Origin: G038396625 sp038396625
Lineage (GTDB): Bacteria; Bacillota; Clostridia; Peptostreptococcales; Thermotaleaceae
NCBI GenBank assembly: GCA_038396625.1
Contig: CP121688.1
Span: 558,001 to 622,000, forward strand
Direction: 5' to 3'
Length of the DNA stretch: 64,000 bases
Shown: positions 1 to 6,499 of the stretch, piece after piece
Position numbering within the stretch: position 1 is the stretch's first letter
Layout of the letters: each line of letters begins with the position of its first letter
Program-made: the position numbers and the translations under genes
Notes under the pieces: model-generated
What the model saw: the letters and a program-made list of their open reading frames with translations, nothing else
Database searches by the model: none
What the model was told of the DNA's origin: nothing

Positions 1-119
1 GTGTCAAATGCAGTGTTTGCAATGGAGATAAAAAATAAGATCGAATCACTTGATAAAACTTTTGAATTTTTCATAATACATGTATATTCCCTTTTCACTC
101 GGTCAATACTTTTAATAAC

Positions 120-198
120 AAGGGAAGAGAGTAGGTGAAAATATGTTTTCGTCCCCCTTTAACATATTGGCCCCTTTATTCTCTTCCCTTTATTTTTT
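120..198 (+). terminator. Long stem-loop terminator of the gene upstream of the window
   Basis: An 11-bp perfect stem (AAGGGAAGAGA at 120-130 with TCTCTTCCCTT at 180-190) is followed by a T-rich run (191-198). A second stem, AATATGTT/AACATATT, lies inside the loop. It reads as a rho-independent terminator for a gene to the left. Bases 1-119 hold no frame I can assign; at most the tail of an unseen gene. Confidence 0.6.
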
Positions 199-290
199 TA
201 CCAGCTGTTAGTGAATAAATGATGGGTGACGAGTTGGCCCTAAAACCACTAACAACTAACAATTCATCAACAAAGTGGGAGAAGGAGAAA

Positions 291-1049
291 ATGAGAAAAA
301 ATCAATTCATCCAACCAAAAACTATTAGTCTTTATATACTCATAATGGTAAACTTATTATTGATGCCTTATTACAGCAGTACAAAGGCAATGACAAATGA
401 ATTAGGAATTATGACTGCATTTGCAGCAACGGAGGCAGAACTGAAAGAGATCAATGTAAATGCCCATGTGAATATGAAGGAGGTATTTACCACTCCTGAA
501 AAAGCTTCTAAAGTAAGCCTCGATTTGGCAAGTAAATTAGGGCTCCAGCAAAGTACCATCAAAGATACATCCACCGAAGGAAATACACAAGTGTATTTAG
601 GAGGGCAAGGAAAGACGGGAGATACAATCGCTATTATTGTTCAATCAACAAAAGATGTATCCATAAGAGAAACCAATATTGTTATTGATATGGTTCAAGA
701 AGGTGAATTTGTAGAAATTGATGGTTTAGGAAATACAATCAAGGATGTACTAAAACCCTATGGGACAGCAAAGCTAACATCCTGTATCACAGCAACCTAT
801 CCAGGTAAATTAAGAAAAACAGATAAAGAAAAGATTGCAAAGAATGTATTTCATTCCTTAGATGCCAAGGAAATAGAGGGTCTTCGAGAAGAAAACATCA
901 TCAGCATCGTAGGTTTTAGTCCAAAGATTCAAGATTGGATTTCTTATGGAGGAAACAAAGCAAATTTGAATGTAGCACTGCGGTATAATTCCTATGAAGA
1001 CAGAACCTATTTATGGATTGCAACCCCACTCATTGCCATAGGATATTAA
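291..1049 (+). CDS. ywmB: YwmB-like secreted protein (TATA-box-binding-like fold family)
   Basis: A 252-residue exported protein of the YwmB family (DUF1779). I place the start at 291, 6-7 bases after GGAGAAGGAG, not at the in-frame ATG at 219, which has no ribosome binding site and would add 24 hydrophilic residues before the signal peptide. Residues 1-45 hold a basic start and a hydrophobic stretch (SLYILIMVNLLLMP) typical of a signal peptide. The rest is a mixed alpha/beta domain with no catalytic motif I recognise. Position supports the call: in B. subtilis ywmB sits directly before murAA and spoIID, as here. Function in the family is unknown; a cell-envelope role during growth or sporulation is inferred from location. 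Confidence 0.75.
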   Translation: MRKNQFIQPKTISLYILIMVNLLLMPYYSSTKAMTNELGIMTAFAATEAELKEINVNAHVNMKEVFTTPEKASKVSLDLASKLGLQQSTIKDTSTEGNTQVYLGGQGKTGDTIAIIVQSTKDVSIRETNIVIDMVQEGEFVEIDGLGNTIKDVLKPYGTAKLTSCITATYPGKLRKTDKEKIAKNVFHSLDAKEIEGLREENIISIVGFSPKIQDWISYGGNKANLNVALRYNSYEDRTYLWIATPLIAIGY

Positions 1050-1240
1050 GGAATAGATATAAAAAATGGTGCAAATTACCTTGCAGGAATTATAGAAAAT
1101 ATGTAGAATGTCATAAAAGGGTAAACGATGCAACGATTATGAAATATTACATTTATAACAAAGGGTTTTGACAAAAGAGATGGACCCAAATAGGACAAAT
1201 GACGAATAAATAACTCAAAATCAACAAAGGAGGACCCGAT

Positions 1241-2497
1241 GTGGCAAAAATCATCGTGGAAAAAAGCGCTCCATTAAATGGTACAGTAAGAATAAGTGGA
1301 GCAAAAAACTCAGTGTTACCAATCCTTGCTGCATCATTATTGGCTCAGGATCAGTGTATCTTAGAAGATATTCCTGGACTGAAAGATGTAGATGTTATTG
1401 GAGAAGTATTGGCATCTGTTGGTGCTAAAATTGTGCATAATAAAAAGACTGGAACCGTTCAAATCGATGCTTCTCGTATTCGTGCTTATGAAGCACCCTA
1501 TGAATTGGTTCGAAAAATGAGGGCATCTTTTCTTGTAATGGGACCATTGCTCGCTAGGATGGGAAGAGCGAGGATTTCTCTTCCAGGAGGATGTGCTATA
1601 GGAACAAGGCCTATTGACTTACATTTAAAGGGACTGCATGCACTAGGTGCGAAAATAGATGTGGGACATGGATACGTAGAAGCATCCACTGATAAACTAG
1701 TAGGCAACAAAATTTATCTGGATTTTCCAAGTGTAGGCGCTACTGAAAATATTATGATGGCTGCTACCATGGCAGAAGGCTTAACGGTTATAGAGAATGT
1801 TGCAGAAGAACCAGAAATTGTGGATTTAGCTAATTTCCTCAATAGCATAGGTGCCAAAATCAAAGGTGCAGGAACAGATACGATTAAGATAGAAGGTGTG
1901 AAAGAATTAGGTGGGACAAGACATAATGTTATTCCTGATAGAATAGAAGCTGGAACCTTTATGGTGGCTGCAGCCATAACTGGAGGAGACATTACCATTC
2001 TGAATGCATTGTCAGATCACCTCAAACCCATGATTGCCAAACTAAGGGAATGTGGTATTCATGTAGAAGAAAACGGGGACAATATTCGGGTTTGTGGAAA
2101 AAACGGCATTATATCTACAGATATTAAAACCCTACCTTATCCAGGATTTCCAACAGATATGCAGGCGCAGTTTATGTCTCTTTTGAGTGTGGCGAAGGGT
2201 ACAAGTGTTGTGATCGAAACAGTGTTTGAAAATCGATTTATGCATGTAGGGGAATTGAAAAGAATGGGTGCCAATATAAAAATAGAAGGTCGAAGCGCTG
2301 TCGTACAGGGTGTGAACCAATTGCAAGGTGCTCAAGTAAAAGCCACTGATCTTAGAGCTGGTGCAGCACTAATTTTAGCAGGACTAATAGCAGAAGGTAA
2401 AACAGAAATTAGTGATATCTATCATATAGACCGAGGTTATGTAGAAATCGAACAAAAGCTAAAAGCACTAGGGGCCAATATTACAAGAAAAGAATAA
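1241..2497 (+). CDS. murA: UDP-N-acetylglucosamine 1-carboxyvinyltransferase
   Basis: First committed enzyme of peptidoglycan synthesis: transfers enolpyruvate from PEP to UDP-GlcNAc in the cytoplasm; target of fosfomycin in the family. The protein is 418 residues, the usual length, with an N-terminal SGAKNSVLPILAAS block at residues 19-33 and the catalytic loop LPGGCAIGTRP at 114-124. The active-site cysteine is Cys118, so it should be fosfomycin-sensitive rather than a Cys-to-Asp variant. It starts at GTG 1241 behind AAAGGAGG. Between ywmB and spoIID it matches the B. subtilis murAA locus. A terminator follows at 2532-2561. Confidence 0.96.
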   Translation: MAKIIVEKSAPLNGTVRISGAKNSVLPILAASLLAQDQCILEDIPGLKDVDVIGEVLASVGAKIVHNKKTGTVQIDASRIRAYEAPYELVRKMRASFLVMGPLLARMGRARISLPGGCAIGTRPIDLHLKGLHALGAKIDVGHGYVEASTDKLVGNKIYLDFPSVGATENIMMAATMAEGLTVIENVAEEPEIVDLANFLNSIGAKIKGAGTDTIKIEGVKELGGTRHNVIPDRIEAGTFMVAAAITGGDITILNALSDHLKPMIAKLRECGIHVEENGDNIRVCGKNGIISTDIKTLPYPGFPTDMQAQFMSLLSVAKGTSVVIETVFENRFMHVGELKRMGANIKIEGRSAVVQGVNQLQGAQVKATDLRAGAALILAGLIAEGKTEISDIYHIDRGYVEIEQKLKALGANITRKE

Positions 2498-2531
2498 ATG
2501 GATTATTGTTATCATACTTTATGCAATACAC

Positions 2532-2561
2532 AAAAAGTGTCGTTTACCGGCACTTTTTTTT
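2532..2561 (+). terminator. Rho-independent terminator after murA
   Basis: A stem of AAAAGTG/CACTTTT type (AAAAGTGTCG with CGGCACTTTT) and a short loop are followed by a run of seven or more T. It lies 35 bases after the murA stop and separates murA from spoIID. Confidence 0.8.
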
Positions 2562-2651
2562 ATTTCCTGGGAAATAGGTAAAGGAAAAGTCGAATAGGCT
2601 ATAAAAATAACCATCCTTGTCATTCTGAAGATTAGCGAAGAATTTTTTCAG

Positions 2652-2680
2652 TCATACTTCTTTCCTACGCTTCATAAAAT
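2652..2680 (+). promoter_or_regulatory. Candidate sigma-E promoter of spoIID
   Basis: A -35-like TCATACT (2652-2658) is followed after 14 bases by CATAAAAT (2673-2680), a 7 of 8 match to the sigma-E -10 consensus CATACAMT with correct spacing. It is 54 bases before the spoIID start. B. subtilis spoIID is sigma-E dependent; assignment here is by motif only. Confidence 0.5.
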
Positions 2681-2733
2681 GTAAAAGACTATCTATGTGT
2701 GCCATAGAGGTGTACTGAAAGGGGGAAATACAT

Positions 2734-3717
2734 ATGAAAAGCATTTTCGGGCTTATTCTCATCGTACTCGCTATGACGATTGTCATACCCATGTTATTAA
2801 TTACAAGCTGTGATATCTCTACGCCTGAGCCAGAAAAACATGAGATCGTAGAAAGTACCAAAATGGTGAAAGTATATATCCATGCAAAGCAAAAAGTAGA
2901 AACGATGGCATTAGAAGAATATATCAAAGGGGTTGTAGCAGGAGAAATGCCTGCAGCCTTTGAAATGGAAGCGTTAAAAGCACAAGCAATTGCAGCTAGA
3001 AGTTATGCTGTTTCTCGGATCAATGCTTACGGAGAAACGGGAAACCCAGATCATCCCGGAGCAGAATTATGTGATGATGTGCATTGTCAGGTATGGCTTT
3101 CGAAGGATAAACTAAAAGAACTGAAATCAGAAAAATGGATGAAAAACTATTGGCCGAAAATAGAAAAAGCAGTGGAAGAAACAACAAATCTCATTATGAC
3201 CTATGAAAATAAGCCTGTAGATCAACCATTATTTCATTCTACCAGTGGTGGGAAAACAGAAAACTCAGAGGATGTTTTTGTTTCCGCTGTACCTTATCTA
3301 AGAAGTGTAGAAAGTCCCTATGAAGAAAAGGCACCTCATTTTAACGATCAAGAAGTAGTTCCAATCTCTACCTTTGTATCAAAGATAAAAAACAAATATA
3401 AGGATTGCACCATCAAAACTTCCACCGTTCACACTACCCTTAAAATATTAAAAAGAAGTGAGGGAGGAAGGATTTTAGAAATGCAAGTAGGCAATAAAGT
3501 GTTAGCCGGTAGAACAATCAGAGACCTTCTAGGTCTACGATCTGCTAACTTTAAAATAGCGATAAAGGATAAAAACCTTATATTTACCACTGTAGGCTAC
3601 GGTCACGGTGTAGGCATGAGTCAATGGGGAGCCAATGGCATGGCGGAAAAGGGTCACAGCTATGAAGAAATATTAAAACATTACTATGTAGGGATAGAGA
3701 TCCAAAAAATGCAGTAG
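2734..3717 (+). CDS. spoIID: Stage II sporulation protein D, peptidoglycan lytic transglycosylase
   Basis: Septal peptidoglycan hydrolase that cleaves glycan strands during forespore engulfment, acting with SpoIIM and SpoIIP in the mother-cell membrane. The 327 residues begin with a single membrane anchor (3-24). The SpoIID domain then shows LEEYIKGVVAGEMPAAFE with Glu71 as the likely catalytic acid, the KAQAIAARSYA helix, HSTSGGKTENSEDVF, and the C-terminal GYGHGVGMSQWGANGMA motif. All conserved blocks are intact, so it should be active. The ribosome binding site is GAAAGGGGGAA. It lies in the conserved order murA-spoIID-spoIIQ. Confidence 0.95.
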   Translation: MKSIFGLILIVLAMTIVIPMLLITSCDISTPEPEKHEIVESTKMVKVYIHAKQKVETMALEEYIKGVVAGEMPAAFEMEALKAQAIAARSYAVSRINAYGETGNPDHPGAELCDDVHCQVWLSKDKLKELKSEKWMKNYWPKIEKAVEETTNLIMTYENKPVDQPLFHSTSGGKTENSEDVFVSAVPYLRSVESPYEEKAPHFNDQEVVPISTFVSKIKNKYKDCTIKTSTVHTTLKILKRSEGGRILEMQVGNKVLAGRTIRDLLGLRSANFKIAIKDKNLIFTTVGYGHGVGMSQWGANGMAEKGHSYEEILKHYYVGIEIQKMQ

Positions 3718-3924
3718 AAACAGGTAAGGGGTTGCGTATCACTGCAGGGGAGTGATGTAATAAAAGAGAGACAGTGGAACGATGCTATTTGACATGTGGC
3801 AGTTTGCAAAAAACACTTGTCCCAACAAAGTAAACCCGATACAATTACCTAACCACTAACTTTTTTTCTCCTCTAGGTATAAAATCCATCTAGGTGACAA
3901 CAATACTAGATGGAGGTGGTATAT

Positions 3925-4794
3925 GTGGATTGGAAGAAATGGCTTTTTTCCAAAAAAGATGAAAAAGAAAATCATTCTGCTAAAAGAGACAATGTACTTC
4001 ATAAATTATTAGACAAAGAAGGGTTTTATATTATTTTATTTTTATGTGTATGCATTGTTGCCGTAACAGCGGTTTGGGTGACAAAGACCAATATAGATAG
4101 ACTGGCTGTAGAGGATTTAGAGAAACCGTTTTTGCCTGAGGATACAGGAATTATGGATGACGGCATGAATATGGATGAGTACGAAATAGAAGAACCCTTA
4201 GTAGTGGTTGAAGACATTGAGGAAAGTGAAGCATCTGCTTCAACGAACATGTCAAAACAAAATACTATTAAAAACCAAGAGAAGCAAGAAGAAAAGATAA
4301 CAAAGAACGTAGGCCAATCAAAACCTAAGGAAGAAGAGAAAAGCACTGCTGTACAAGCTGCAGCACAACCTCAACAGCAAAGCACAAGAAAAACTATGAT
4401 AAAACCTATAAAAGGGGATATCGGAATGAACTATGCAGCAGATACCTTAACCTATTCCAAAACATTAGAACAATATACGACCCACTATGGAGTTGATATA
4501 ATTGCTTCAGAAAATACAGCTGTGGTTGCTGCTTTAGCAGGGGAGGTCGTAGAAGTAACCGTTGATTCCAGGCTAGGTATTATCATTACATTAGATCACG
4601 GAGATGAATTGATGACGCGGTATGCCAATCTTAGTACACGACATCTAGTGAAAGTCGGAGATTGGGTAGAAAAAGGTCAAACTATTAGCGGGGTAGGAAA
4701 AACCGCATTGTTTGAAATCGCAGAAGAACCTCATCTGCATTTTGAAGTACTAAAAGAAGGGATGCATGTAGATCCCAATCAATATTTACCATAA
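3925..4794 (+). CDS. spoIIQ: Stage II sporulation protein SpoIIQ, M23/LytM-domain protein
   Basis: Forespore membrane protein that pairs with SpoIIIAH to form the channel linking forespore and mother cell. I favour GTG 3925 (289 residues, MDWKKWLFSKK) because GGAGGTGG (3912-3919) lies just before it; ATG 3910 would overlap that site. One membrane segment (about 33-52) is followed by an acidic/Gln-rich linker, then a LytM domain. Both zinc motifs are present, HYGVD (HxxxD) and HLHFE (HxH). B. subtilis SpoIIQ has lost these, whereas clostridial SpoIIQ keeps them, so this copy may be a working endopeptidase or a zinc-bound scaffold. An 8-bp stem, CCATCTAG/CTAGATGG (3886-3913), runs into the ribosome binding site and could tune translation. 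Confidence 0.9.
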   Translation: MDWKKWLFSKKDEKENHSAKRDNVLHKLLDKEGFYIILFLCVCIVAVTAVWVTKTNIDRLAVEDLEKPFLPEDTGIMDDGMNMDEYEIEEPLVVVEDIEESEASASTNMSKQNTIKNQEKQEEKITKNVGQSKPKEEEKSTAVQAAAQPQQQSTRKTMIKPIKGDIGMNYAADTLTYSKTLEQYTTHYGVDIIASENTAVVAALAGEVVEVTVDSRLGIIITLDHGDELMTRYANLSTRHLVKVGDWVEKGQTISGVGKTALFEIAEEPHLHFEVLKEGMHVDPNQYLP

Positions 4795-4867
4795 AATAAT
4801 CTTTTTGTAAAAAATAAATCGCTCCTTGGTAATATAATCGTTCACCTGGGGCGATTTGTGTATTTTA

Positions 4868-5713
4868 TTAATATTCTCCCTGCTGTATATGGGTTTTATC
4901 AAAACCACTGCTATCGAAAAAATTTTTATTGGAAGTGCTTCCAAAGGTTGTATCTACAGAAATCCATTTTTTCTCATCTGCAATGTAAATTTCATTCCAT
5001 GCATGTAATCCTTTGTATACATTGGTAATTCCTTCTCCTTTGATCATCTTTACCTGCAGACCTGCAGCTCGACCTAATGCAGCTGTCAGGGAAGCATAGT
5101 CATAACATACACCTTTCTTTGTTTTTAGAGTATTTAGAGCACCATATAAATGATCATAATTCTTGTTTTGATGTTCATTGAATTTATCAAAATCGTATCG
5201 TATATTATTGACAACCCAATCATAGATGGATTTTGCTTTTCGTCTGTCTGTTTTTTGATTCTTTGTTATGGCTTTGGAAAGTGAAACAACTACTTCGTTG
5301 GTACTTTCTACATGCTTTGTGGGCACTAGATATTTGTTTACTTCTTGTATATTAATAATATTGATAGAGGGACCATAACGATAATTTCTATCCTTTTCAT
5401 GAACCATGATAGAGATGGTGTAGGCGCCTTTTCCATCTGTTAGCCACAATGCTTCATGAAATCTTCCATCATCTAGCTGAACGTCAAACCATTTTTGGAT
5501 ATTGTCTTTTTTTAAAAGGATTTTAATTTTGTTTTGATCCGTAGTTCCTGTTAGTTCAACCACGCCTTCCACTGTATTTGAAGGAAGCTGCGTTAAGGAA
5601 ACATTGTTTTTTTGAACGAATTCTATCTGTTGTGCCTGGGATACTTGTCCAACATTGAAAAGCAAGAAAAACATAGTGGTAAACAGAATCCATCTATTGC
5701 TTCTTTTTTGCAT
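4868..5713 (-). CDS. Secreted transglutaminase-like cysteine protein under c-di-GMP-I riboswitch
   Basis: An exported 281-residue protein with a signal peptide (cut probably near residues 24-29). Residues about 155-270 form a transglutaminase/protease-like core with the full Cys-His-Asp triad: KKGVCYDYAS (Cys203), LHAWNEIYI (His238) and WISVDTTFG (Asp254). Residues 30-130 look like an all-beta domain. Such secreted proteins act on proteins or cell wall, as crosslinkers or peptidases; the substrate is unknown. It is read leftwards behind a c-di-GMP-I riboswitch and terminator (5736-5873), with ribosome binding site AAGGGGGCG. It diverges from an LPXTG adhesin, a possible partner or target. C. 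difficile offers a parallel: a riboswitch-repressed protease (Zmp1/PPEP-1) releases riboswitch-activated adhesins. Confidence 0.85.
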   Translation of the reverse strand: MQKRSNRWILFTTMFFLLFNVGQVSQAQQIEFVQKNNVSLTQLPSNTVEGVVELTGTTDQNKIKILLKKDNIQKWFDVQLDDGRFHEALWLTDGKGAYTISIMVHEKDRNYRYGPSINIINIQEVNKYLVPTKHVESTNEVVVSLSKAITKNQKTDRRKAKSIYDWVVNNIRYDFDKFNEHQNKNYDHLYGALNTLKTKKGVCYDYASLTAALGRAAGLQVKMIKGEGITNVYKGLHAWNEIYIADEKKWISVDTTFGSTSNKNFFDSSGFDKTHIQQGEY

Positions 5714-5732
5714 CTTAAGTCGCCCCCTTATA

Positions 5733-5763
5733 AAAAAACTCTTCAGATTACCGAAGAGTTTTT
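5733..5763 (-). terminator. Expression-platform terminator of the c-di-GMP-I riboswitch
   Basis: On the minus strand a 10-bp stem (AAAACTCTTC with GAAGAGTTTT; plus 5736-5745 and 5754-5763) and an 8-base loop are followed by seven T (5733-5739), 20 bases before the start codon of the transglutaminase-like gene. Its 5' arm and loop, TCTTCGGTAA, are fully complementary to TTACCGAAGA at the 3' end of the aptamer, giving a mutually exclusive antiterminator. Confidence 0.85.
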
Positions 5764-5780
5764 AAATACACAAAAGACTA

Positions 5781-5873
5781 GCATCTTCGGTAACTCGGCT
5801 GTCATAGTCTCTTGACCTTAGATCCGTAGCTTTGCGTCCCCACATTTCTATGGGTTTGCTATTATCGACATGC
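5781..5873 (-). promoter_or_regulatory. Cyclic-di-GMP-I (GEMM) riboswitch aptamer
   Basis: The minus strand carries the GEMM core: a P1 stem (GCATGTCG at the 5' end with CGAAGATGC at the 3' end), AGCAAACC, a hairpin CCCATA-GAAA-TGTGGG closed by a GNRA tetraloop, the invariant GGGACGCAAAGC, then a second arm ending in CAGCCGAGTTACCG. It is about 93 nt long and lies in the leader of the transglutaminase-like gene. Ligand-stabilised P1 would bury the antiterminator strand, so c-di-GMP should turn the gene OFF. Confidence 0.92.
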
Positions 5874-5879
5874 AAATTT

Positions 5880-5990
5880 ATGAGATGACTAACAACTCAA
5901 AGATCTTCGTGTCTCTAAACGGGAGATAAGAGTTGTATAGCCACTAGATCGTTTCACATTGTTTATGTGATACCCTAGTTATACAAATTA
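5880..5990 (-). other. Structured 5' leader before the c-di-GMP-I aptamer
   Basis: Between the minus-strand promoter and the aptamer several stems can form: TCACAT/ATGTGA (5954-5969), TTGTATA..CTAG with CTAG..TATACAA enclosing it (about 5935-5990), and ACAACTC/GAGTTGT (5892-5898 with 5930-5936). I do not recognise a second known aptamer. It may stabilise the RNA or act as a pausing element. Confidence 0.45.
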
Positions 5991-5995
5991 TAACA
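5987..5995 (-). promoter_or_regulatory. Extended -10 promoter for the transglutaminase-like gene
   Basis: The minus strand reads TGTTATAAT, an extended -10 (TGnTATAAT), placing transcription start near 5980 and giving a leader of about 265 nt. No good -35 is visible. The same nine bases form the opposing promoter at 6203-6211. Bases 5996-6202 between them are AT-rich and hold no gene. Confidence 0.6.
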
Positions 5996-6202
5996 CAAAA
6001 TATCTGAATATTAAATCGATATGTCTGATTTTGCTGTTAAAATATGAGTAAACATTGGATTTGATACTTAGGATATTTCAATAGAATTGTTGTGATAAAC
6101 GTAGTTGGATAAGATTTTAAAAGATGAAAAAAACAAAGAAAATTGAAAATAAAAAATATTTTAACAACAAACAACATTCCTATCTGTTCGACATAGCCTA
6201 TG

Positions 6203-6211
6203 TGTTATAAT
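6203..6211 (+). promoter_or_regulatory. Extended -10 promoter for the LPXTG adhesin
   Basis: TGTTATAAT (extended -10) lies 28 bases before the c-di-GMP-II aptamer; the -35 region is weak. Transcription would start near 6218. Confidence 0.6.
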
Positions 6212-6238
6212 TTCAATAAAATAAGAGAAGTGTTCAAA

Positions 6239-6308
6239 TGGGAGATAATGATGTACGTTCTGTATCTGGGCACCTAGAACGTGCGGAGTCAGTGGTGCAA
6301 CCGACCCA
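6239..6308 (+). promoter_or_regulatory. Cyclic-di-GMP-II riboswitch aptamer
   Basis: The sequence carries the conserved type II blocks in order: ATAATGATG (6245-6253), CTGGGCACC (6266-6274) and AGTGGTGCAACCGACC (6291-6306), close to the Clostridium acetobutylicum type II aptamer. ACGTTCT/AGAACGT forms an internal stem. P1 is TGGG/CCCA (6239-6242 with 6305-6308). The CCCA strand is also the start of the following terminator stem, so ligand binding should block termination and turn the adhesin ON. Confidence 0.92.
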
Positions 6309-6332
6309 ATCCATCTAAAGGATTGGGTTTTT
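6304..6332 (+). terminator. Expression-platform terminator of the c-di-GMP-II riboswitch
   Basis: A 9-bp perfect stem, ACCCAATCC/GGATTGGGT, with a 7-base loop is followed by five T. It overlaps the 3' strand of aptamer P1. The remaining leader to the start codon (6333-6499) holds one small stem (TCAAGTT/AACTTGA) and no gene. Confidence 0.88.
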
Positions 6333-6499
6333 ATCGTTTTTGTTTCAGAAACATAATTTTATTCGAAACCATGCATATAAGGCATAAAGACGGTATAAAA
6401 TTTACTTAAATATACATAAAAAATGATGTCTACGTTGTATGGATGGTTTCAAGTTTAACAACTTGATGATCTATTTAAAAAACTAAGGAGGTGAAAGTA

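Noticed and set aside
1..119. Possible end of an upstream gene
   Set aside because: One frame is open to 138 but contains no recognisable motif; another ends near 38 with a CxxC. Too little sequence to decide.
219..290. Upstream ATG at 219 as the ywmB start
   Set aside because: No ribosome binding site, and it would place 24 charged residues before the signal peptide; the heptamer repeat also falls in this stretch.
3728..3746. GG-TTGCG-ATCAC-GCAG shared with 10442-10461 as an insertion-sequence end
   Set aside because: Only about 20 bases are similar, no transposase or paired inverted end was found; likely degraded repeat remnants.
5612..5815. Small plus-strand frame over the transglutaminase start and riboswitch
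   Set aside because: It overlaps a strong gene start and a recognised structured RNA; no ribosome binding site.
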